From NCBI GenBank assembly GCA_023263465.1, contig JALQWV010000092.1, positions 1 to 8,291 of the forward strand: 8,291 nucleotides of DNA. The letters are read 5' to 3'. The position numbers and the translations under genes were made by a program. Origin of the DNA: Ilumatobacteraceae bacterium. Its GTDB lineage: Bacteria; Actinomycetota; Acidimicrobiia; Acidimicrobiales; Ilumatobacteraceae. Numbering within the stretch: the first letter of the stretch is position 1; the number at the start of each line of letters is the position of its first letter. A model generated the notes under the pieces. It saw nothing but the letters and a program-made list of their open reading frames with translations, was not told the DNA's origin and made no database searches. This document shows positions 1 to 6,016 of this stretch, one piece after another.

Positions 1-1164
1 ACGCAGCTATGCAAAACCGCTTACTCAACATTTCGCGACCCGGCGGTGGTGCCTCTGGTGCAAATTGCTCCAGAGCATTATCTGCTTGAACTGTTTCATG
101 GCCCAACTCTTGCGTTCAAAGATGTTGCCCTGCAGTTAATAGGTCAGTTGTTTGACTACGTGTTAACACAACGCAACCAGCGAGTGATGATTGTTGGCGC
201 AACAAGTGGTGACACAGGGAGCGCGGCAATTGATGGTGTGAAGGGCTGCAAAAACGTCGACATTGTGATTTTGTATCCGCATGGCCGCGTGAGCGATGTG
301 CAACGCCGACAAATGACCACAATTACTTCGCCAAATGTGCACACCGTTGCAGTGGAAGGAACATTTGACGACTGTCAAGATTTGGTGAAGGCAATGTTTA
401 ACGACGCGCCTTTCCGCGAAGCGAACAATCTGTCTGCAGTGAATTCCATTAACTGGGCGCGCGTGATGGCGCAAACCGTTTATTACTTCACGGCGCTTGA
501 ATCACTCGGAAGGTCGGCATCATTCAGTGTTCCAACGGGAAACTTCGGAAACGTTCTTGCTGGTTGGATTGCAAAGCAAATGGGAGCCGACGTTGAAAAG
601 CTGATTGTTGGTTCAAACAGCAACGATATTTTGACCCGTTTCTTTGAAACTCACAGCATGGATATGTTGCCAGTTGTGCCAACTCTGAGCCCAAGCATGG
701 ATATTCAGATTTCGTCCAACTTCGAGCGTTTGCTATTTGAAATGAACGATCGTGATGGTGGTGCAACCACAGAACAACTGATCAAGTTTCGACATACAGG
801 GAATATGTCGGTTGAACCAGATCAATTTGCACGTTGGATCACGCCAAACTTCCGCGCCCATCGTGCAAGCGATGAAGAAACGCTTGCAGTGATGAAACGA
901 GTACATGCTGAGAGTGGAATGCTGATTGATCCGCACACTGCGGTGGGAATTGCATCTGCTGAGGCATGTGCAGAACCTGGAGTTCCCACAATCACGCTTG
1001 CGACAGCGCACCCAGCCAAGTTCCCTGATGCAGTGAAGAAGGCCACAGGAGTGCACCCAGCACTGCCAGACCACGTTGCCGACTTGTTCGATCGCAATGA
1101 GCGCATTGTGAATTTGCCAAACGATCTGCAGGCAATTGAGGCATTCGTTGCCTCGTGTCACTAA
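1..1164 (+). CDS. thrC: Threonine synthase, 5' end outside the window
   Basis: Pyridoxal-phosphate enzyme of the cytosol that converts O-phosphohomoserine to threonine, the last step of threonine biosynthesis. The reading frame is open from base 1 (codons at 1, 4, 7 and on) and ends with TAA at 1162-1164, so 387 residues are present and the N-terminal part lies upstream. The GTG at 46 is an internal valine, not the start. Visible marks are the Schiff-base lysine in GPTLAFKDVALQ (Lys codon 118-120), the GATSGDTGSAA motif near 193-225, the phosphate-binding PTGNFGN loop at 532-552, and the ending TAHPAKFPDAV followed by LPND. The RISPIQ-like YPHGRVSDVQ and GTFDDCQD segments identify the long fungal/E. 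coli/Corynebacterium type rather than the short roughly 350-residue type. The homoserine kinase gene thrB, often next to thrC, is not found between it and rho. Identification is firm. Confidence 0.96.
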   Translation, partial: TQLCKTAYSTFRDPAVVPLVQIAPEHYLLELFHGPTLAFKDVALQLIGQLFDYVLTQRNQRVMIVGATSGDTGSAAIDGVKGCKNVDIVILYPHGRVSDVQRRQMTTITSPNVHTVAVEGTFDDCQDLVKAMFNDAPFREANNLSAVNSINWARVMAQTVYYFTALESLGRSASFSVPTGNFGNVLAGWIAKQMGADVEKLIVGSNSNDILTRFFETHSMDMLPVVPTLSPSMDIQISSNFERLLFEMNDRDGGATTEQLIKFRHTGNMSVEPDQFARWITPNFRAHRASDEETLAVMKRVHAESGMLIDPHTAVGIASAEACAEPGVPTITLATAHPAKFPDAVKKATGVHPALPDHVADLFDRNERIVNLPNDLQAIEAFVASCH

Positions 1165-1201
1165 CCGCAATAACTCTCCAAGTTGCCACCTGCCAAACAA
1201 A

Positions 1202-1242
1202 GGGCTATGGTGGAAGTCGGCTCGGAATCCCGAGCAAAGCCC
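1202..1242 (+). other. Nested stem-loop between thrC and rho
   Basis: A perfect 6-bp inner stem, GCTCGG (1220-1225) with CCGAGC (1230-1235), closes a 4-base AATC loop. An outer 5-bp stem, GGGCT (1202-1206) with AGCCC (1238-1242), can enclose it, leaving 13 unpaired bases on the 5' side and 2 on the 3' side. It lies 38 bases after the thrC stop. With no T-run after it, it may be an mRNA 3'-end structure for thrC or part of the rho leader. Confidence 0.4.
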
Positions 1243-1346
1243 CCGCACTCAGCGTTGAGCGATTTCCTTTAGTTTTCGTTTCGCCTCACGCAGTTGCGGT
1301 TGTAAGGGCAACTCACTTTTGCAGTGAACGCCCGTTAAACCTGAAA

Positions 1347-1353
1347 GTAGGAA
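1347..1353 (+). promoter_or_regulatory. Weak ribosome binding site of rho
   Basis: The purine stretch GTAGGAA ends 3 bases before the GTG at 1357. It is the only Shine-Dalgarno-like sequence close to any + strand start here, and it supports GTG 1357 as the rho start. The spacing is short, so it is a weak site. Confidence 0.4.
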
Positions 1354-1356
1354 CTT

Positions 1357-3066
1357 GTGGCCAGTGGAGCCCTTGAACAATCAGCACTTGAAGCAAAAGA
1401 TCGCGAACAACTTGTAGCCATCGCTGGCGCGCTCGGCGTGAAGTCCGCTTCTCGTGCAAAAAAGGCAGAGCTCATTGAGATGATTCTTGAGCAGACCAAG
1501 CCAACAGAAGTTGCGCCAAAACCAGCAAAGAAGGTTGACGCACCAAAGGCAGAGAAGCAAGAAGCGCCAGTAGAAGTACCTGCTGGTCCAGTGCTTGGAG
1601 CAGATGGTGAGCCGCTTGCAGATTGGGAAATTGAACTGGCCGAACACGAAGGCACACCAGTTGCACCAGATGCACGACGTGCGAGCGAACAAAACCAAAA
1701 CAACAATCGCAATAACAACGATCGTGGCGATCGCAACCACAATCGTCATAACAACAACCGTCACAACAACGATCGCGGAGATCGCAATAACGATCGTGGC
1801 GATGGTGGTGGATTTGGAAACAACCGCAACCGCAACCGTCGTCGTCGTGGCAAAGGTCCACGCGATGAAGGTCCTCAGGGCAGCGATCGTTACGAATCGT
1901 TTGAACCAGAAAGCACAGAGCCATTGAGTACTGAGCCAGTAAAAGTCTCGGGTTATGTGGACTTGCGCGACGAGGGTTACGGCTTCTTGCGCGTGAATGG
2001 TTACTTGCCAAGTCGCGAGGACTCCTATATTTCAGTTCGCCTCACACGTCAATATGGTTTGCGTAAAGGTGACCATGTTTCGGGAATGTCAAAGCCTGCT
2101 GGACGCAACGAAAAAAATCCAGCGATGCTTGAGGTTGAAACCATCAACAATGTTCCTGCTGACAAGGTAAAGAATCGTCCGCGCTTCGAGGACCTCACAC
2201 CATTGTTCCCTGATTCCAAGTTGGGTCTAGAAAATGCCGCAGATCCAAGCAACATGACTGCACGCATCATTGACCTCATCGCACCAATTGGAAAGGGACA
2301 ACGCGGAATTATCGTGTCTCCTCCAAAGGCCGGTAAGACCACGGTCATGAAGACGATTGCAACGAGCATTGAGAAGAATCATCCAGAAGTGAAGCTGATT
2401 GTGCTGCTTATTGACGAGCGTCCTGAAGAAGTAACCGACATGCGTCGTACCGTAAAGGGTGAAGTAATTGCGTCAACATTTGACCGACCTTCCGAAGAGC
2501 ACACGCAAATTGCTGAACTCACTATTGAAAAAGCAAAGCGCATGGTGGAAATGGGTGATGATGTTGTCATTATTTTAGATGGAATCACACGTTTGTCACG
2601 TGCGTACAACTTGGCTGCACCAGCAACTGGAAGGATCATGTCGGGTGGTATTGACGCTGGGGCGTTGTACCCACCAAAGAAATTCTTCGGCGCTGCTCGC
2701 AACGTTGAAGAAGGCGGAAGCTTGACCATTTTGGCTACTGCACTTGTGGAAACCAACAGCCGCATGGACGATGCCATTTTTGAAGAATTCAAGGGAACCG
2801 GAAACATGGAACTTCGCCTCGATCGCAAGGTTGCAGAGCGACGTATTTATCCAGCAATCGATGTTGATGCATCGAGCACACGCCACGAAGAGTTGCTCTT
2901 CGAGCGCAAGCAATTGCAGATGGTGTGGAAATTGCGTCGCGTTCTCAGCGGACTCGCCGCAGATGGAAATGCTGCACCAGGACTTGAATTGTTGATTGAT
3001 CGCTTGAAGACATTCAAGAACAATGACGAATTCTTGAACGAAATCGCTAAGCAACCAACTGCTTAA
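1357..3066 (+). CDS. rho: Transcription termination factor Rho
   Basis: Hexameric RNA-dependent ATPase/helicase that loads on untranslated RNA and releases RNA polymerase. The 569-residue product is much longer than the 419-residue E. coli protein. In order it has: a helical Rho_N (SAP-like) domain at about 5-48; an acidic/Ala/Pro linker; an Asn/Arg/Asp/Gly-rich insert at 113-164; the cold-shock-type RNA-binding domain from about 199 to 265 with GYGF at 207-210; and the ATPase domain. ATPase marks are Walker A SPPKAGKTT with Lys327, the LIDERPEEVTDM segment with the catalytic Glu, Walker B VVIILD with Asp408, the strongly conserved FFGAARNVEEGGSLT stretch, and the arginine finger in SSTRHEELL (Arg509). 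The start is GTG at 1357, with a weak purine stretch just upstream and a product that begins directly with Rho_N. The extra length comes from the linker and insert. TAA at 3064-3066 abuts the next gene's GTG, which suggests translational coupling. Confidence 0.98.
   Translation: MASGALEQSALEAKDREQLVAIAGALGVKSASRAKKAELIEMILEQTKPTEVAPKPAKKVDAPKAEKQEAPVEVPAGPVLGADGEPLADWEIELAEHEGTPVAPDARRASEQNQNNNRNNNDRGDRNHNRHNNNRHNNDRGDRNNDRGDGGGFGNNRNRNRRRRGKGPRDEGPQGSDRYESFEPESTEPLSTEPVKVSGYVDLRDEGYGFLRVNGYLPSREDSYISVRLTRQYGLRKGDHVSGMSKPAGRNEKNPAMLEVETINNVPADKVKNRPRFEDLTPLFPDSKLGLENAADPSNMTARIIDLIAPIGKGQRGIIVSPPKAGKTTVMKTIATSIEKNHPEVKLIVLLIDERPEEVTDMRRTVKGEVIASTFDRPSEEHTQIAELTIEKAKRMVEMGDDVVIILDGITRLSRAYNLAAPATGRIMSGGIDAGALYPPKKFFGAARNVEEGGSLTILATALVETNSRMDDAIFEEFKGTGNMELRLDRKVAERRIYPAIDVDASSTRHEELLFERKQLQMVWKLRRVLSGLAADGNAAPGLELLIDRLKTFKNNDEFLNEIAKQPTA
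1693..1848 (+). repeat. Degenerate repeats coding the Asn/Arg-rich insert of Rho
   Basis: These 156 bases code residues 113-164 of Rho. Of the 52 residues I count 20 Asn, 14 Arg, 7 Gly, 6 Asp, 3 His, one Gln and one Phe. The unit NNDRGDRN occurs at residues 120-127 and again at 137-144, a 17-residue period, with a partial NDRGD at 145-149. The DNA repeats GATCG-containing units with silent differences (GATCGTGGCGATCGC versus GATCGCGGAGATCGC), so the repetition is kept at protein level as well as DNA level. The block ends in four consecutive Arg codons (1837-1848). Such low-complexity basic inserts are disordered and bind RNA in other actinobacterial Rho proteins. Confidence 0.8.
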
Positions 3067-4032
3067 GTGTCTGACGCACGCCTTCGCATGGCGGCGTCGC
3101 AATGCGGCGCCGATACCACTTCATTTGAATCAGTTGAGTTTGCATTCGGCCATGCTGCGCTGAACGGCAAGCAAGGCTGGGTGTATGTCGCCGAGCAACA
3201 CTCGCGTGCGCTTAGTCCAGCGTTGTTGTGGGCAGGCAAACACGGTGTCGAGTCACTCAACATCTTGAGCGAAATAGACGCCGACGTGCTTGCCCGTCGT
3301 GCCCCGCTATTCAATTTCGACATCACGGTGTGGGGCGTGAGCAACGGTCGGGTGACCCGTGCCATTGCAGCGCAACCTCTTGCACATGTGAATGTTCCTG
3401 AATCTCATGAGCGACTGGCGCTGATGATTGAAGCTTCAGGTGCCGATGTTGTACGTGAACATGGTTTGCTCACCGGAGAGGTGATGGGTCTGGAAGTGTG
3501 CCGAGTATTGAACGGTGACACAGGCGATGATGCTCGGCTGGAAATCGGCGTTGGTGCGCATGATCGCGAAACCTTTCAGTTACTACATGGCCGTGATGCA
3601 ACAGTCGAGTCATTGGCACGAGTTGCGGGAATTGTTCGTGATCACCGTGCTGAAGGATCTGTTCCGCACCCGTTGAACAGGCTCGCACCAGAGCGGATGT
3701 TGCGTCATCGAATTGTGTTGTCGCCTGAATTGGTTGGAGCACAACAATTGCAATCAGTTGAACCTCCATTAATTCGGATGAATGTAAAAGATGAAATGCC
3801 GTGTGTTGCCCTCGGTTCATTGGCTGATGGTGCGCCAGTAGTGGTGGTATGCACTGCATCGGTTGACGTTGACGTAGTGGCTTTTGGCGCAGATGCTCGC
3901 TTACGCACCGCGCCAGATGCAGAGTTACTCATTGCAACTCATACAAACAATGTGACCCCTTCGATACAAAAATTGGCACAGTTATTGCGCAATCCTGCGC
4001 GTTTCGTTGAAGTTTCACCAGTTCGCCGTTAA
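3067..4032 (+). CDS. Uncharacterised 321-residue protein between rho and prfA
   Basis: I do not recognise this protein. It is a soluble-looking product with no signal peptide or membrane segment. GTG at 3067 follows the rho TAA without a gap, and TAA at 4030-4032 lies 21 bases before prfA, so it is almost surely cotranscribed and translationally coupled with rho. The codon usage and composition match its neighbours. Segments that look like conserved motifs are GLEVCRV (Glu143), LEIGVGAHDRE (Glu159, His165, Asp166, Glu168), HPLNRLAPERMLRHRI (201-216) and MPCVALG (Cys246). The last third alternates short hydrophobic strands (VVVVC, VDVVAFG, LLIATH), as in an alpha/beta fold. The charged cluster at 143-168 could be an active site or a metal-binding site, but I cannot assign a family. 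My impression is that similar hypothetical proteins occur at this locus in Acidimicrobiia; that is memory, not a search. It occupies the place where many actinobacteria have rpmE, but it is not ribosomal protein L31. Confidence 0.88.
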   Translation: MSDARLRMAASQCGADTTSFESVEFAFGHAALNGKQGWVYVAEQHSRALSPALLWAGKHGVESLNILSEIDADVLARRAPLFNFDITVWGVSNGRVTRAIAAQPLAHVNVPESHERLALMIEASGADVVREHGLLTGEVMGLEVCRVLNGDTGDDARLEIGVGAHDRETFQLLHGRDATVESLARVAGIVRDHRAEGSVPHPLNRLAPERMLRHRIVLSPELVGAQQLQSVEPPLIRMNVKDEMPCVALGSLADGAPVVVVCTASVDVDVVAFGADARLRTAPDAELLIATHTNNVTPSIQKLAQLLRNPARFVEVSPVRR

Positions 4033-4040
4033 TTAGCCCG

Positions 4041-4046
4041 TAGCCT
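4041..4046 (+). promoter_or_regulatory. Possible -10 element for leaderless prfA transcript
   Basis: TAGCCT fits the actinobacterial -10 pattern TANNNT and ends 7 bases before the prfA GTG at 4054. Initiation at that G would give a leaderless mRNA. prfA has no Shine-Dalgarno sequence in the 21-base gap, which fits this idea. No -35 box is visible at the usual spacing, and a six-base match is easily chance. Confidence 0.25.
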
Positions 4047-4053
4047 AAACATC

Positions 4054-5124
4054 GTGTTTGATCGTCTCTCCCAGATTGAAGCCGAGTATGTGGCTCTTGA
4101 AGAAAGCCTTGGTACTGCTGAAGTCCTGAACGACCAGAACAAGCTGCGCGATGCATCGCGCAGGTATAAGCAGCAAACCCCTTTGGTTCAGTGCATCCGT
4201 GAGTACAAAGACGCCGAGGGTAATGCCGAGGCTGCCCGCGAATTGATGGCCGATGCAAAAGGCGCAGAGCGCGAACAATTGCAGGCAGAACTCGATAGTG
4301 CGGTTGAGCGAATCGCAGAGCTTGAAGCCAAGTTGAAGGTGTTGTTGCTTCCTCCAGATCCAAATGATGGCAAGAACATCATCGTGGAAATCCGTGGAGC
4401 AGAAGGCGGCGAAGAAGCCAACTTGTTTGCCCACGATCTCTTTGACATGTACAGCGCTTGGGCGTTGCGCAATGGCTGGTCGGTGGAGGTGATGTCACTT
4501 GATAAATCACCAATGGGTGGCATCAATCAAGTCACCATGTTGTTTAAGGGTGACACCGTTTGGTCGCGCATGCGCTTTGAAGGTGGCCCACATCGTGTGC
4601 AACGAGTTCCTGTTACTGAGGCGCAGGGTCGAATTCACACTTCTTCGGCGACGGTCATGGTGATGCCAGAAGCAGAAGAAGTAGACGTAACAATTGACGA
4701 AAAAGACTTACAAATTGATGTGTATCGCGCAAGTGGTCCTGGGGGTCAGGGTGTAAACACCACAGACTCTGCAGTGCGCATTACTCACAAGCCATCAGGA
4801 ATTGTTGTTGCGATGCAGGATGAGCGTTCACAGTTGCAGAACCGTTTGCGCGCCATGACTGTGTTGCGTTCACGCTTGCTGAAGCAGCGTGAGGAAGAGC
4901 AAGCAGAAAAGATGTCTGCAGAGCGTAAAGCTCAAGTGGGTAAGGGTGGACGTGGCGAAAAGATTCGTACTTATAACTTCAAAGAAAATCGCATTACCGA
5001 TCATCGAATTGGTTTCACTTTGTATCAGCTGCAAGATTTCTTGGCGGGCAACGTAGACCCAGTCGTGGATGCGTTAACCACGCAGTTCCAGATTGAGCAG
5101 TTGGCTGGCGCCACAAACGAATAA
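4054..5124 (+). CDS. prfA: Peptide chain release factor 1
   Basis: Cytosolic class I release factor that reads UAA and UAG in the ribosomal A site and triggers hydrolysis of peptidyl-tRNA. The 356-residue product is close to the usual 360. It has an N-terminal helical hairpin (about 1-95), a PCRF domain with the stop-codon recognition tripeptide Pro186-Val187-Thr188 inside HRVQRVPVTE (P-x-T marks RF1; RF2 has SPF), the catalytic GGQ at 230-232 in SGPGGQGVN, and the C-terminal signature IRTYNFKENRITDHRI. Gln232 is the residue expected to be methylated by the product of the next gene. The GTG start gives an N-terminus (MFDRL) like other actinobacterial RF1 proteins. No Shine-Dalgarno is visible, so expression may rely on coupling or a leaderless transcript. 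TAA stop at 5122-5124. Confidence 0.98.
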   Translation: MFDRLSQIEAEYVALEESLGTAEVLNDQNKLRDASRRYKQQTPLVQCIREYKDAEGNAEAARELMADAKGAEREQLQAELDSAVERIAELEAKLKVLLLPPDPNDGKNIIVEIRGAEGGEEANLFAHDLFDMYSAWALRNGWSVEVMSLDKSPMGGINQVTMLFKGDTVWSRMRFEGGPHRVQRVPVTEAQGRIHTSSATVMVMPEAEEVDVTIDEKDLQIDVYRASGPGGQGVNTTDSAVRITHKPSGIVVAMQDERSQLQNRLRAMTVLRSRLLKQREEEQAEKMSAERKAQVGKGGRGEKIRTYNFKENRITDHRIGFTLYQLQDFLAGNVDPVVDALTTQFQIEQLAGATNE

Positions 5125-5131
5125 CCATCTC

Positions 5132-6016
5132 ATGACACCCGAAAATGCGGTGACATGGAGCGAGATGCTCGCCGAAGTGACGGAGCAATTGGAAAGCGCC
5201 AACGAAGCGCGTTGGTTGTGTGAGCACGCAAGCGGACTTGACGGAGAAGAGTTTCGTCAATCGCAGAATGAATTTGTGACGACCGCAATGGCTAGGCAAT
5301 TACATGACATGGTTCGTCGCCGCTTAAGTGGCGAGCCGTTGCAATACGTCATGAAGCGCTGGGCGTTTCGCCACTTAGATGTATTCATTGATCAACGAGT
5401 ACTAATTCCACGACCGGAAACCGAATTGCTGGTTGAGGTGGGAATAGCAATCGCGAAAGACCAACTGCAGCACATGGATCGCCCACTCAACATCGTGGAT
5501 TTAGGTACGGGTAGTGGAGTGATTGGGCTGTCGATGGCGCACGAGCTACCACTTGGTAAAACCCAAGTGTGGCTTACCGATCAGTCGAGTGATGCGCTGG
5601 ATGTTGCGCGCGGAAACCTGGTTGGTGTTGGTCAAAAGGGCGGCGGGGTTCGGCTTGCACTTGGCAGCTGGTGGAATGCGCTTGATGGTTCTTTGAAAGG
5701 TGCAATAGATATCGCATTGTGTAACCCTCCTTACATCGCTCAGGACGATGATGAAGTTGCAAGCGATGTTCATGCTTGGGAACCACACTCTGCTCTGTAC
5801 GCCGACGACAACGGACTCGCAGACATTCGCGAAGTGATTAGTGGTGCGACAAATTGGTTAGCAAACAACGGGTGGCTGGTGCTTGAAATTGGTTATCGAC
5901 AAGGTGACCAGGTTCGCGCGCTATTAGAAAATGCAGGACTCGCGCAAATTGAAATTAGGAGCGACCTCGCAGGAAGAGACCGAGTTGCGTTAGCGCAACG
6001 ACAAACTGCGTCGTAG
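5132..6016 (+). CDS. prmC: Release factor glutamine N5-methyltransferase PrmC (HemK)
   Basis: S-adenosylmethionine-dependent enzyme that methylates the side-chain amide of the GGQ glutamine in release factors 1 and 2, raising their peptide-release activity. The 294-residue product has the helical N-terminal substrate-binding domain (about 1-75), RRRLSGEPLQYV, the linker motif IPRPETE at 92-98, the SAM-binding DLGTGSG at 123-129 and the catalytic NPPY at 198-201 that binds the glutamine amide. I chose ATG 5132, 7 bases after the prfA stop. A longer form from TTG 5093 would overlap prfA by 32 bases and add 13 residues with no family resemblance. The gene follows its substrate's gene, the usual arrangement. 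It ends in TAG at 6014-6016, and its last 27 bases overlap the end of the convergent peptidase gene. Confidence 0.96.
   Translation: MTPENAVTWSEMLAEVTEQLESANEARWLCEHASGLDGEEFRQSQNEFVTTAMARQLHDMVRRRLSGEPLQYVMKRWAFRHLDVFIDQRVLIPRPETELLVEVGIAIAKDQLQHMDRPLNIVDLGTGSGVIGLSMAHELPLGKTQVWLTDQSSDALDVARGNLVGVGQKGGGVRLALGSWWNALDGSLKGAIDIALCNPPYIAQDDDEVASDVHAWEPHSALYADDNGLADIREVISGATNWLANNGWLVLEIGYRQGDQVRALLENAGLAQIEIRSDLAGRDRVALAQRQTAS
5984..5999. terminator. Palindromic hairpin at the convergent gene ends, possible 3'-end signal
   Basis: GTTGCG (5984-5989) and CGCAAC (5994-5999) form a perfect 6-bp stem with the 4-base loop TTAG. It lies within the 3' end of prmC and spans the TAA stop of the minus-strand peptidase gene (complement of 5990-5992). 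A hairpin forms in both transcripts. Neither strand has a T-run after it, so it is not a standard intrinsic terminator; a role in 3'-end definition or RNA stability is only possible. Confidence 0.3.

Larger units (their letters stand above)
1165..1356 (+). promoter_or_regulatory. Structured intergenic region, probable rho 5' leader
   Basis: These 192 bases contain no convincing gene. They hold three hairpin-forming segments in a row: 1202-1242 (nested stems), 1292-1313 (AGTTGC pairing with GCAACT around a 10-base loop) and 1313-1327 (TCACT pairing with AGTGA around a 5-base loop). The last two share one base and so could be mutually exclusive. None is followed by a T-run, so they do not look like intrinsic terminators. 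A TANNNT-type -10 (TAGTTT, 1270-1275) is present but without a matching -35. Rho is autoregulated through its leader in several bacteria, so a leader role is reasonable, but it is inferred from position and structure only. Confidence 0.4.

Noticed and set aside
46..48. GTG at 46 as the start of threonine synthase
   Set aside because: The frame is open back to base 1 and codes AYSTFRDPA, which fits the family just before this point; the gene begins upstream.
1220..1235. GCTCGG/CCGAGC hairpin as an intrinsic terminator of thrC
   Set aside because: The stem is only 6 bp and is followed by CCCCGC-type sequence rather than a T-run.
1155..1376. 73-codon + strand frame from a GTG at the end of thrC through the leader into rho
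   Set aside because: It starts inside thrC, ends inside rho in another frame, has no ribosome site and its translation resembles nothing; it would only matter as a leader peptide, for which I see no pattern.
1693..1848. Repeats as a CRISPR array or mobile-element end
   Set aside because: The units are short, spaced by codons, in frame with rho and code a coherent low-complexity protein segment.
1335..2011. Long minus-strand frames of 127, 135 and 179 codons opposite the rho 5' half
   Set aside because: They arise from the biased, repetitive Asn/Arg/Asp codons of rho; the translations are low-complexity mirror images without start signals.
5093..5131. Longer PrmC starting at TTG 5093
   Set aside because: It would overlap prfA by 32 bases and add residues unlike PrmC N-termini; ATG 5132 is well placed 7 bases after the prfA stop.
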